Source: Nitrosarchaeum sp. (GTDB taxonomy: Archaea > Thermoproteota > Nitrososphaeria > Nitrososphaerales > Nitrosopumilaceae). Taken from it: a stretch of 12,712 nucleotides of DNA. Where the stretch lies: assembly GCA_009697485.1 (NCBI GenBank), contig SICY01000013.1, positions 1 through 12,712 on the forward strand. Direction: 5' to 3'. The translations under genes were made by a program, and so were the position numbers. The notes beneath the pieces are model-generated. The model saw nothing but the letters and a program-made list of their open reading frames with translations. It searched no databases and was not told the DNA's origin. This document shows, one piece after another, positions 7,119-12,693 of this stretch; the first letter of the stretch is position 1, and every line of letters starts with the position of its first letter.

Positions 7119-8159
7119 TTGCCTCGTTCTATTAAGATGACAAAAAATGGTATCCTGTGTGAGATTAATGGTAAAAGGGTATACTTGGATCCAAAAAATC
7201 CTGATTCTACTGGTGTTAATTTTGTATCCCATGCACACTCTGATCATCTCCCATCAAAAAATGGTGGTACAATACTCTCATCCCTTGAGACCAGTGAAAT
7301 TGCTAATCTTAGAGGCTTTAAAATGGAAAATCACCTCCAAAGTATTGATGATTTTTCATTAATTGACAGCGGTCATATTTTAGGCGCTAGGGGCTTGCTT
7401 TTTGATGATATTTTCTATACTGGGGATATTTGTACACGTAGTCGTGGATTTCTAAAAGGTGCAGTTATTCCAAAATGTAAAACGCTGATCACAGAGTGTA
7501 CGTTTGGATTACCTGAATTCATATTTCCAAAATTAGAAGAAATACAAAAACAAGTAAATGAATTAATTTCAGAATTTTACGGAAAAGGTATTCCTGTCAT
7601 ATTATTGGGGTATCAGCTAGGAAAAGCTCAAACCATTACTCAACTCTTTGGACATTGGGGTCCTCTTTACTTTCATGATTCTGTAAAACAAATGAACACA
7701 CTTCATCAACGACTTGGAGTCTCACTAAATGATGGAATTAGTCATTCTGAAGCAGAAGAACATGGACTATTATCCAAAAAACCGTGGGTAATGGTAGCTC
7801 CAATGATGTCTGAAAAGAATCAATTTCTCAAAGACATGAAATCAAAATATGGTGCAGTCACCATTGGTTTTAGTGGTTGGGCACAATCTACTAGATTTGC
7901 ATTTGGAAGACGATCAGATTACCCAATTCCAATGAGTGACCATTGTGATTTTAATGAGCTAGTAGATATGGTGGTACGTTCAGGTGCAGAGCAAGTTTAT
8001 ACCATTCATGGATTTGTTGAGGAATTTGCTGAACACCTAAGAAAAATTGGGATTAGTGCACAACCATTACGTGAAAACTCTCTGGATAATTTTATCTACT
8101 TTGAAAATTTTCCACAATCACAATCTAGAACCAAGCATGTTTCTGAATTTCTAATATGA
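7119..8159 (+). CDS. Beta-CASP metallo-beta-lactamase nuclease, DNA-ligase-associated exonuclease type
   Basis: About 346 residues. The metallo-beta-lactamase motifs are SHAHSDH (H38, H40, D42, H43), DSGHILGA (83-90) and TGDI (101-104). The beta-CASP part has LITECTFGLPEF, GYQLGKAQ, MSDHCDF (272-278) and IHG (296-298). The strings TECTFGLP and LGKAQ, and the SDH-near-C-terminus layout, resemble bacterial ligase-associated exonucleases acting with a DEXH helicase and ATP-dependent ligase in DNA repair, more than RNA-processing CPSF73 proteins. No KH domains are present. A role on DNA is inferred from this likeness; an RNA role is not excluded. Possible starts are TTG 7113, TTG 7119 and ATG 7137; 7119 fits the TATA spacing best. 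The last 64 bp overlap the convergent Cys/His protein gene. Confidence 0.85.
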   Translation: MPRSIKMTKNGILCEINGKRVYLDPKNPDSTGVNFVSHAHSDHLPSKNGGTILSSLETSEIANLRGFKMENHLQSIDDFSLIDSGHILGARGLLFDDIFYTGDICTRSRGFLKGAVIPKCKTLITECTFGLPEFIFPKLEEIQKQVNELISEFYGKGIPVILLGYQLGKAQTITQLFGHWGPLYFHDSVKQMNTLHQRLGVSLNDGISHSEAEEHGLLSKKPWVMVAPMMSEKNQFLKDMKSKYGAVTIGFSGWAQSTRFAFGRRSDYPIPMSDHCDFNELVDMVVRSGAEQVYTIHGFVEEFAEHLRKIGISAQPLRENSLDNFIYFENFPQSQSRTKHVSEFLI

Positions 8160-8332
8160 TCATGTGAGAAATGCTTGCACTTTTCATTTTTACATAGTCT
8201 TCTTTGCACTTCTCTTTGTACTATTGTCTGTGCAATTGAATTTGCCTTGTCTTTTGAATATCCTTTTTTATCCATGTAGTAATGGACAATTCCATTATAC
8301 AATAAATCTGGATTAAATGGTTTTTCTAACAA
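8096..8332 (-). CDS. Small Cys/His-rich protein, likely zinc-binding, unknown function
   Basis: A 78-residue protein. The N-terminal half looks helical (NGIVHYYMDKKGYSKDKANS, then a basic QREVQRRL helix). The C-terminal half carries C47-x4-C52, H54, H57, H59 and C66-x4-C71-x-C73, a plausible zinc site. I know no named family for it. The TTG start at 8332 directly follows the stop codon of the upstream gene and lies in the same frame. It is supported by a perfect GGAGGT six bases upstream (8339-8344). Third gene of the leftward operon. Its last 64 bp, encoding the C66-C73 motif, lie antisense to the end of the nuclease gene. Basic helix plus zinc site would suit nucleic-acid binding, but that is a guess. 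Confidence 0.78.
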   Translation of the reverse strand: MLEKPFNPDLLYNGIVHYYMDKKGYSKDKANSIAQTIVQREVQRRLCKNEKCKHFSHDHIRNSETCLVLDCDCGKFSK

Positions 8333-8578
8333 TTACTTACCTCCCTGCGATGGAATATAATGCAAGGTTATAGTTGAACGAATTTTTTGAATCTTTCTAA
8401 TTTTATTGGTAATTACTTGATCAAGTATTTCTTTAGTGTCTGACTGTACCTTGCAAAAAATATCATAGATTCCATATGTTCCTCTAACTTCTTTTATCTC
8501 TGGAATTTTCATAATCTCCTTAATGATCTGCTCTTCTGAACCCAAATCACACTGTATCAAGATATATGCTATTTCCAT
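8333..8578 (-). CDS. Stand-alone Lrp/AsnC ligand-binding (RAM) domain protein
   Basis: An 81-residue protein with the beta-alpha-beta-beta-alpha-beta layout of the Lrp/AsnC effector domain. MEIAYILIQCDLGSEEQIIK forms the first strand and helix, then IPEIKEVRGTYGIYDIFCKV, a helix with LDQVITNKIRKI, and a last strand STITLHYIP. The DNA-binding helix-turn-helix of full regulators is absent. Such single domains in archaea may bind amino acids or other small ligands, or pair with full-length regulators; the ligand is not visible here. The ATG at 8578 has a GAGGG six bases upstream. The gene starts three bases after a Cys-rich microprotein gene and ends directly at the TTG of the Cys/His protein gene, so the three form one operon. 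Confidence 0.88.
   Translation of the reverse strand: MEIAYILIQCDLGSEEQIIKEIMKIPEIKEVRGTYGIYDIFCKVQSDTKEILDQVITNKIRKIQKIRSTITLHYIPSQGGK
8339..8344 (-). promoter_or_regulatory. Strong Shine-Dalgarno site inside the upstream gene
   Basis: GGAGGT on the minus strand, formed by the Gly-Gly codons before the last Lys codon of the RAM-domain gene. Six bases separate it from the TTG at 8332. It decides the start of the Cys/His protein and indicates that this gene is translated from an internal site on a polycistronic mRNA. Confidence 0.75.
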
Positions 8579-8581
8579 GTC

Positions 8582-8689
8582 TTACCCTCTCATCCTTCTT
8601 CTATGCCCTATTTCTTCATGACACTTACATATGCAGGATGGCTCTTCACATTCACTCATACTTTTTTGTTCATAGTATAATATGCTCAT
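8582..8689 (-). CDS. 35-residue Cys-rich microprotein, unknown function
   Basis: An ATG at 8689 opens 35 codons ending in TAA at 8582-8584, three bases before the RAM-domain ATG. The product has C14-x4-C19-x-C21-x-C23-H24 and H29, then a basic tail (GHRRRMRG). This density of Cys and His suggests metal binding. The C-x4-C-x-C spacing recurs in the 78-residue protein at the end of the same operon. An internal ATG at 8659 would give a 25-residue form that keeps all the cysteines. In support: short spacing to the next gene, no other explanation for the stretch, and an AT-rich box (8715-8722) at about the right distance. Against: it is very short and has no family I recognise. Confidence 0.55.
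   Translation of the reverse strand: MSILYYEQKSMSECEEPSCICKCHEEIGHRRRMRG
8585..8589 (-). promoter_or_regulatory. Shine-Dalgarno site of the RAM-domain gene
   Basis: GAGGG on the minus strand, six bases before the ATG at 8578, lying in the last codons of the 35-residue ORF. Same spacing as the site before the third gene of the operon. Confidence 0.55.
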
Positions 8690-8714
8690 TATGATATTTC
8701 AAGAAATCTATTCT

Positions 8715-8722
8715 AAATTTAA
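8715..8722 (-). promoter_or_regulatory. Possible TATA-like box of the three-gene operon
   Basis: TTAAATTT on the minus strand, centred 29.5 bp before the ATG at 8689. The surroundings are all AT-rich and another candidate lies near 8745, so this placement is weak. Confidence 0.3.
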
Positions 8723-8801
8723 AATTTATTCATTTTACAGAATATATTTTAAACAATTATAATAAAATCACAGAATAATACTTTAAAATTTTCAGTCATT
8801 G

Positions 8802-8809
8802 TTTAAGTA
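8802..8809 (+). promoter_or_regulatory. TATA-like box of the 32-residue microprotein gene
   Basis: TTTAAGTA, centred 26.5 bp before the ATG at 8832, predicting a leaderless mRNA. The exact fit is one of the main reasons to accept the small gene. Confidence 0.45.
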
Positions 8810-8831
8810 TGTGTAAAGATATTCTTTTGGT

Positions 8832-8930
8832 ATGTGCGAAACCCTTGATGAAATTCATGATGCACAATTAGCTGCAGTTATAGCCAAAATGAGAAAAGAA
8901 AAAATCGAAAAACAAGTTTTGTGCAACTAA
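8832..8930 (+). CDS. 32-residue microprotein with terminal cysteines, unknown function
   Basis: ATG at 8832, TAA at 8928-8930. The product starts MCETLDEIHDAQLAAVI and ends KIEKQVLCN. It looks like one amphipathic helix, acidic at the start and basic towards the end, with cysteines near both ends (C2 and C31). Evidence for a real gene: a TATA-like box at exactly the leaderless distance, a clean fit into the space before the convergent glycerate kinase gene (four bases between the stops), and a coherent helical composition. It could bind metal or form disulfides between copies; nothing shows which. I recognise no named family. It is divergent from the Cys-rich operon, with 142 bp between the starts. 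Confidence 0.55.
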   Translation: MCETLDEIHDAQLAAVIAKMRKEKIEKQVLCN

Positions 8931-8934
8931 AAAT

Positions 8935-10212
8935 TTATTTCAATATTACGCCTATGTCCATCAGATTTGTGTGAGTAGAATCTGTTCTGATATTGCTTTT
9001 TTGTTTTTGAAAAAATCTTCCAGAGTCACTGTTTTTTAGGAATTCTTTGATTATTGATTCATCTATTTTGCTATTTTCTGTTATAGCTCCTGCAAAAAAT
9101 GTATTTCCATCTATTCCATCTGTTCCCATTGATGAAATGATCATTTTTTTCAAATTTTGTGAATTCTTTAAAATTCTTAAAACTAATTCTTGACTTCTTC
9201 CCCCTGTCCCTTTCCCAATGACTTCAACTGTAGTTTCACCGCCAAAAATGAGACAACTTTTTTGCTCCTCTGGTATGTTTTCCATAATTGTTTGTGTGGC
9301 ATCTTTTATGTTGCCAAACACTTGTATTGTTTTTACTTTATACCCGAATTCTTTGGCTTTGCCTTCCATTGCTTTTAGACAATCTTTGTTGTTTGCAATG
9401 ATTTGATTTTCTATCTTTGCTTTTTTTGGTGTTTCAGGAATTTTTCCTTTAAACCCATCTTCAAGTATTTGTAGAATCTCTAATGGGATTTTGTTTTTTA
9501 ATTTGTACTTGTTGATTATATTTAGTGCATCAAGAAAAGTGGTATTATCCATGTATGTTGTCCCTGATGCAATAGTTGAAAGATCATCTCCTTCAACATC
9601 TGACATCACAAGTCCAATTCCATGGCATTTGATGTTTTCAACTAGTCTACCTCCTTTTATTTTTGACAAATGCTTTCTAATACAATTAAATTCTTGAATA
9701 TTGGCCCCTGATTTTAACAGCAGATTGGTTACATAGATTTTATCATCCAATGTTATGTCATCTGGAATGGCAAGCAATGATGATCCTCCGCCTGAAACAA
9801 GAAAAATTACCAATTCTCCATCTCTTCTATTTTGAAGAAATTTTGTCACCGCTTTTGCAGCTTTTATGCTTGTTTGATCTGGTTTTGGATGCCCAGAATT
9901 AAAAATCTGGAATTTTTTACCTTTTATTTTTGATTTGGATCCTTTCGGAATTACTACTATTCCACTTTTAATTGGAATAATTGCATTTAATGCCCTTGTC
10001 ATTGAATCTCCGGCTTTTCCAAATGCTACTGTGTAAATATTTGAAAAGCCTTGTAGTTTGAGAATTTTTCCATTAATTTTAATTTCTTCTGGAGTGACAA
10101 ATTTTGGTATGATGTTCTCTGGTTCTGCAGCTTTTAGTCCTGCCTCCAAAATATCCAAACATTCTCTTTTTCTCTCTGATGTTGCTAAATCTTCATAATT
10201 TTGAATAATCAT
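8935..10212 (-). CDS. Glycerate 2-kinase (MOFRL family)
   Basis: Phosphorylates D-glycerate with ATP to 2-phosphoglycerate, feeding glycerate into lower glycolysis or gluconeogenesis. At 425 residues it has normal length for the GckA/MOFRL type, unrelated to the GlxK type. Motifs: VAFGKAGDSM (62-71), SGHPKPD (106-112), the nucleotide-binding VSGGGSSL (139-146), RKHLSKIKGGRL (179-190), SDVEGDDL (204-211), and in the C-terminal MOFRL domain GGETTVEV (324-331), GGRSQE (337-342) and MGTDGIDG (362-369). The usual C-terminal Gly-Thr-Asn appears as His-Thr-Asn (414-416). The ATG at 10212 is 27.5 bp from a TATA-like box. It is divergent from the iron-type dehydrogenase gene and ends four bases from the 32-residue microprotein gene. 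Glycerate source in this organism is not shown by the context. Confidence 0.92.
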   Translation of the reverse strand: MIIQNYEDLATSERKRECLDILEAGLKAAEPENIIPKFVTPEEIKINGKILKLQGFSNIYTVAFGKAGDSMTRALNAIIPIKSGIVVIPKGSKSKIKGKKFQIFNSGHPKPDQTSIKAAKAVTKFLQNRRDGELVIFLVSGGGSSLLAIPDDITLDDKIYVTNLLLKSGANIQEFNCIRKHLSKIKGGRLVENIKCHGIGLVMSDVEGDDLSTIASGTTYMDNTTFLDALNIINKYKLKNKIPLEILQILEDGFKGKIPETPKKAKIENQIIANNKDCLKAMEGKAKEFGYKVKTIQVFGNIKDATQTIMENIPEEQKSCLIFGGETTVEVIGKGTGGRSQELVLRILKNSQNLKKMIISSMGTDGIDGNTFFAGAITENSKIDESIIKEFLKNSDSGRFFQKQKSNIRTDSTHTNLMDIGVILK

Positions 10213-10235
10213 ATGCTAATTTTCTCTTACTGCAA

Positions 10236-10244
10236 GATATAATA
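10236..10244. promoter_or_regulatory. TATA-like box shared by glycerate kinase and dehydrogenase genes
   Basis: GATATAATA (TATTATATC on the minus strand), near the middle of the 55-bp gap. The centre is about 27.5 bp from both start codons (10212 minus, 10268 plus), so it could drive leaderless transcription in both directions. Bidirectional use is inferred. Confidence 0.55.
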
Positions 10245-10267
10245 ATAATCAATGATGCCTCTGATTT

Positions 10268-11212
10268 ATGTACACAGTACGCATTCCAAAAGTTATCAAT
10301 TTTGGAAAAAATGCACTTGGTGAAACAGAATATCCAAAAAATGCCCTAGTTGTTACAACTGTTCCTCCAGAACTTTCTGACAAATGGCTTGCCAAAATGG
10401 GAATTAAGGACTATATGCTGTATGATCAAGTAAAACCTGAACCATCAATTGATGATGTCAACGCTGTGATTTCACAATTCAAAGACAAGAACCCATCTAC
10501 TCTAATTGGATTGGGCGGAGGAAGTTCAATGGATGTAGTAAAATATGCTGCACCAGAGATGAAAAAAGAAAAAATCTTAATTCCAACTACCTTTGGAACT
10601 GGAGCTGAAATGACAACGTATTGCGTTTTGAAGTTTGATGGAAAAAAGAAACTATTACGAGAAGACAGATTTCTTGCTGACATGGCAGTAGTGGATTCCT
10701 ATTTTATGGACGGCACTCCAGAGCAAGTCATAAAAAATTCTGTTTGTGATGCATGTGCTCAAGCAACAGAAGGTTATGACAGCAAACTTGGAAATGACTT
10801 TACAAGAACCCTATGTAAACAAGCATTTGAGATTCTATATGATGCAATAATGAACAACAAACCAGAAAACTATCCATATGGCTCAATGTTATCTGGTATT
10901 GGATTTGGTAATTGTTCCACTACACTTGGACATGCACTATCATATGTCTTCTCAAATGAAGGAGTACCACATGGTTATTCTTTGTCTTCTTGTACTACAG
11001 TTGCACACAAGCATAACAAATCCATCTTTTATGATCGATTCAAGGAAGTCATGAAAAAGCTAGGCTTTGACAAACTTGATCTAAAAGCTGATGTTTCAGT
11101 TGCGGCAGATACCGTAATGACTGACAGAGGACACTTGGATCCAAACCCAATTCCAATCTCCAAAGAAGACGTCATCAAGTGTCTACAAGATATTAAATCA
11201 GGTAATCTGTAA
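10268..11212 (+). CDS. Short iron-type alcohol dehydrogenase, candidate malonic/succinic semialdehyde reductase
   Basis: A 314-residue member of the group III (iron-type) alcohol dehydrogenases, shorter than the usual 380 or so. The nucleotide-binding part has LIGLGGGSSMDVVKY (79-93) and IPTTFGTGAEMTTY (105-118). The metal site has D161 in DACAQATEGYD, H222 in GHALSYVF and H235 in EGVPHGY. The expected second ligand (D-x3-H) is Q165 instead of His. As I recall, the malonic semialdehyde reductase of the hydroxypropionate/hydroxybutyrate cycle in Nitrosopumilus maritimus belongs to this family, so NAD(P)H-dependent reduction of malonic or succinic semialdehyde is the best guess. Ends are clean, so the short length is not due to a frameshift here. 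The ATG lies 27.5 bp from the TATA box shared with glycerate kinase. Confidence 0.88.
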   Translation: MYTVRIPKVINFGKNALGETEYPKNALVVTTVPPELSDKWLAKMGIKDYMLYDQVKPEPSIDDVNAVISQFKDKNPSTLIGLGGGSSMDVVKYAAPEMKKEKILIPTTFGTGAEMTTYCVLKFDGKKKLLREDRFLADMAVVDSYFMDGTPEQVIKNSVCDACAQATEGYDSKLGNDFTRTLCKQAFEILYDAIMNNKPENYPYGSMLSGIGFGNCSTTLGHALSYVFSNEGVPHGYSLSSCTTVAHKHNKSIFYDRFKEVMKKLGFDKLDLKADVSVAADTVMTDRGHLDPNPIPISKEDVIKCLQDIKSGNL

Positions 11213-11220
11213 AGAATTCC

Positions 11221-11250
11221 TATATTTTTTACATTTTTTCTATTTTATTA
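11221..11250 (+). terminator. T-rich terminator-like stretch after the dehydrogenase gene
   Basis: Three T runs (11225-11230, 11234-11239, 11243-11246) start about ten bases after the dehydrogenase stop codon. No hairpin is evident. T runs alone are the usual archaeal termination signal. It separates the dehydrogenase from the next promoter. Confidence 0.55.
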
Positions 11251-11282
11251 ATAAACTACAAAATTGGCTGCTTTGATTAAAC

Positions 11283-11290
11283 TTATTTAT
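11283..11290 (+). promoter_or_regulatory. TATA-like box of the LLM oxidoreductase gene
   Basis: TTATTTAT, centred 26.5 bp before the ATG at 11313. It favours that ATG over the in-frame ATG at 11289, which would lie on the box itself. Confidence 0.5.
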
Positions 11291-11312
11291 GCTAATATTG
11301 TTGTTTCAGTGT

Positions 11313-12416
11313 ATGATTACTGAAAAACCATTAAAATTCGGTATTCAAAATGGATTAAATGTTGCCCGAGCAGGATACACTGAAGATCAAATTTTAACTG
11401 CTTGTATGCTTGCCGATAAAACAGGTTATGATTCTATTTTCTATATGGATCACACAAATGTTCCACAATGGAAAAACGCAATTGTTTTAGATCCTTGGGT
11501 AATGTTATCTGCAATTGCTGCAGTTACAAATAACGTTGAATTAGGAACTTGTGTAACTGATGCAATTCGAAGACATCCATCAAATATTGCACTAGCTGCA
11601 ATTACACTTGATAGAGTTTCAAAGGGGAGAGCAATCTTAGGAATTGGTGCAGGCGAGGCTCAAAATCTAAAAGAATTTTGTATCCCATTTGAAAAACCAG
11701 TTTCTAAATGGGAAGAACAAATTCAAGTTATCAAAACTTTGTATGGTTCTACTCCTGATCACACTGTAAATTTTAATGGTAAATATTACAAATTAGAAGG
11801 CGCATGTCTTCAAGCACCGCCAATTAGAAAACCTCATCCACCAACATACATGGCATCAGGCGGTACACGTACTTTGGAACTTACAGGAAAACTTGGAGAG
11901 GGATGGTTGCCAATTGGTTACACACCAGAGTTGTTTGAAGATCATGCAAAACAAATTCAAGTATCTATGAATACACATAACAGAACTCAAAAAGAAAAAG
12001 ATACTTTCCAATATGCATTAGATATTGATGTTTACTTTTCAGAAGATGCAGAAGAATCTTGGGCAAAAATGAAAGAAGCAGTAAAGGTAAGTTTGTTCAA
12101 ACCCGAAGTATTACGTGTTCATGGTATTAAAGAAATTGAAGGATTTGATTTTGTAAAATACTTTACAGAATATTCAATGTCTGATCAGTCTTGGATTGTC
12201 AAAATGAGAGAGGCTGCAACAAAAATTCCTGATAAGATTGCTCGTTCATCAACTGCTGTTGGTACACCTGATGATATCATTCCAACATTTGAACGATTCA
12301 TGAAAGCTGGTGTAAACCACTTTGTAATTAGATTCTGGGGTAAAAACTACTTTGGCTCAATTGACAAATTTGCAAGCCATGTCATGCCTTATCTGCGAGA
12401 AAAACTGCAAAAATAA
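11313..12416 (+). CDS. LLM-class, F420-dependent oxidoreductase (Mer-like)
   Basis: A 367-residue luciferase-like TIM barrel. Visible features are LKFGIQNGL (7-15), the D-E/D-H-type strand end FYMDHTN (43-49), the VELGTCVTDAIRRHPS segment (75-90) found in F420-binding members, and DRVSKGRAILGIGAGE (100-115), the family signature. Relatives include methylene-H4MPT reductase and F420-dependent glucose-6-phosphate dehydrogenase. This archaeal group is often labelled methylenetetrahydromethanopterin reductase, but the substrate is not fixed by the sequence, and the folate-type enzymes elsewhere in the window argue for caution. An upstream in-frame ATG at 11289 would add eight hydrophobic residues; I prefer 11313 because of the TATA spacing and because families start close to the KFGI strand. 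It stands alone, between a T-rich stretch and a small gene. Confidence 0.88.
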   Translation: MITEKPLKFGIQNGLNVARAGYTEDQILTACMLADKTGYDSIFYMDHTNVPQWKNAIVLDPWVMLSAIAAVTNNVELGTCVTDAIRRHPSNIALAAITLDRVSKGRAILGIGAGEAQNLKEFCIPFEKPVSKWEEQIQVIKTLYGSTPDHTVNFNGKYYKLEGACLQAPPIRKPHPPTYMASGGTRTLELTGKLGEGWLPIGYTPELFEDHAKQIQVSMNTHNRTQKEKDTFQYALDIDVYFSEDAEESWAKMKEAVKVSLFKPEVLRVHGIKEIEGFDFVKYFTEYSMSDQSWIVKMREAATKIPDKIARSSTAVGTPDDIIPTFERFMKAGVNHFVIRFWGKNYFGSIDKFASHVMPYLREKLQK

Positions 12417-12440
12417 GTCCTGCTTGTACATCGAAAATCA

Positions 12441-12450
12441 TTTACTATAC
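12441..12450 (+). promoter_or_regulatory. Possible TATA-like box of the small acidic protein gene
   Basis: TTTACTATAC, about 23-25 bp before the ATG at 12469. The match is weak; read-through from the LLM gene (52-bp gap) is equally possible. Confidence 0.3.
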
Positions 12451-12468
12451 TAATTTTAGATAATATCC

Positions 12469-12693
12469 ATGGACGATAAACTTCCCGAAGCAATAAAAAA
12501 ATGCCTAAAAATTCTAGAAGAAAATATAGATATTTTATCTAATGTTGAGTTGGACTTGGAAGACCAAAAAGAAGATGAACTAACTTCTGGTTTGGAGCTC
12601 CATGATCTATATGATATGACTGATGATGTAGCAGAGTCTACAAAACTAAAACGCGCCGAATTTAGTCTTATGCGTAGAAAAGCAGATCCATAA
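12469..12693 (+). CDS. Small acidic protein, unknown function
   Basis: A 74-residue protein, strongly acidic in the middle. It begins with a helix (DKLPEAIKKCLKILEENIDI), continues with an Asp/Glu-rich stretch around residues 28-55 (LDLEDQKEDELTSGLELHDL and following), and ends in a basic segment with LMRRKADP. It has one Cys (C12), no membrane segment and no recognisable domain, and looks largely helical. It follows the LLM gene on the same strand by 52 bp. The codon composition and the clean ATG resemble the other genes. I do not recognise a family; conservation in related archaea would be the main support for it. Confidence 0.7.
   Translation: MDDKLPEAIKKCLKILEENIDILSNVELDLEDQKEDELTSGLELHDLYDMTDDVAESTKLKRAEFSLMRRKADP

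Larger units (their letters stand above)
8690..8831. other. AT-rich intergenic region between two divergent microprotein genes
   Basis: This 142-bp region is one of the longest gene-free stretches in the window. It holds candidate TATA boxes for both directions and an imperfect direct repeat: ACAGAATATATTTTAAA at 8737-8753 and ACAGAATAATACTTTAAA at 8770-8787. The repeat units start 33 bp apart, about three helical turns. No ORF or RNA gene is apparent in it. Confidence 0.5.

Noticed and set aside
5189..7362. Plus-strand open frames at 5189-5374, 6537-6722, 6726-7064 and 7147-7362
   Set aside because: The first three are antisense to folD or purN, and the last is out of frame inside the nuclease gene; none has start signals or domain features.
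8690..8831. CRISPR array, tRNA or small structured RNA in the AT-rich gap
   Set aside because: Only two imperfect repeat units without spacers of regular length, and no cloverleaf or GC-rich stem could be seen.
9190..10683. Open frames at 9190-9378, 9218-9406, 9491-9697 (plus) and 10426-10683 (minus)
   Set aside because: They lie opposite the glycerate kinase and dehydrogenase genes, both of which have clear family motifs in the accepted frame.
10268..11212. Dehydrogenase as a pseudogene because of its short length
   Set aside because: The frame is continuous, both halves carry family motifs in order, and the promoter and T-rich 3' stretch are in place; short length appears to be native.
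11289..11312. Longer start of the LLM oxidoreductase at 11289
   Set aside because: That ATG lies on the TATA-like box (11283-11290), and the extra eight residues precede the normal N-terminal strand of the family.
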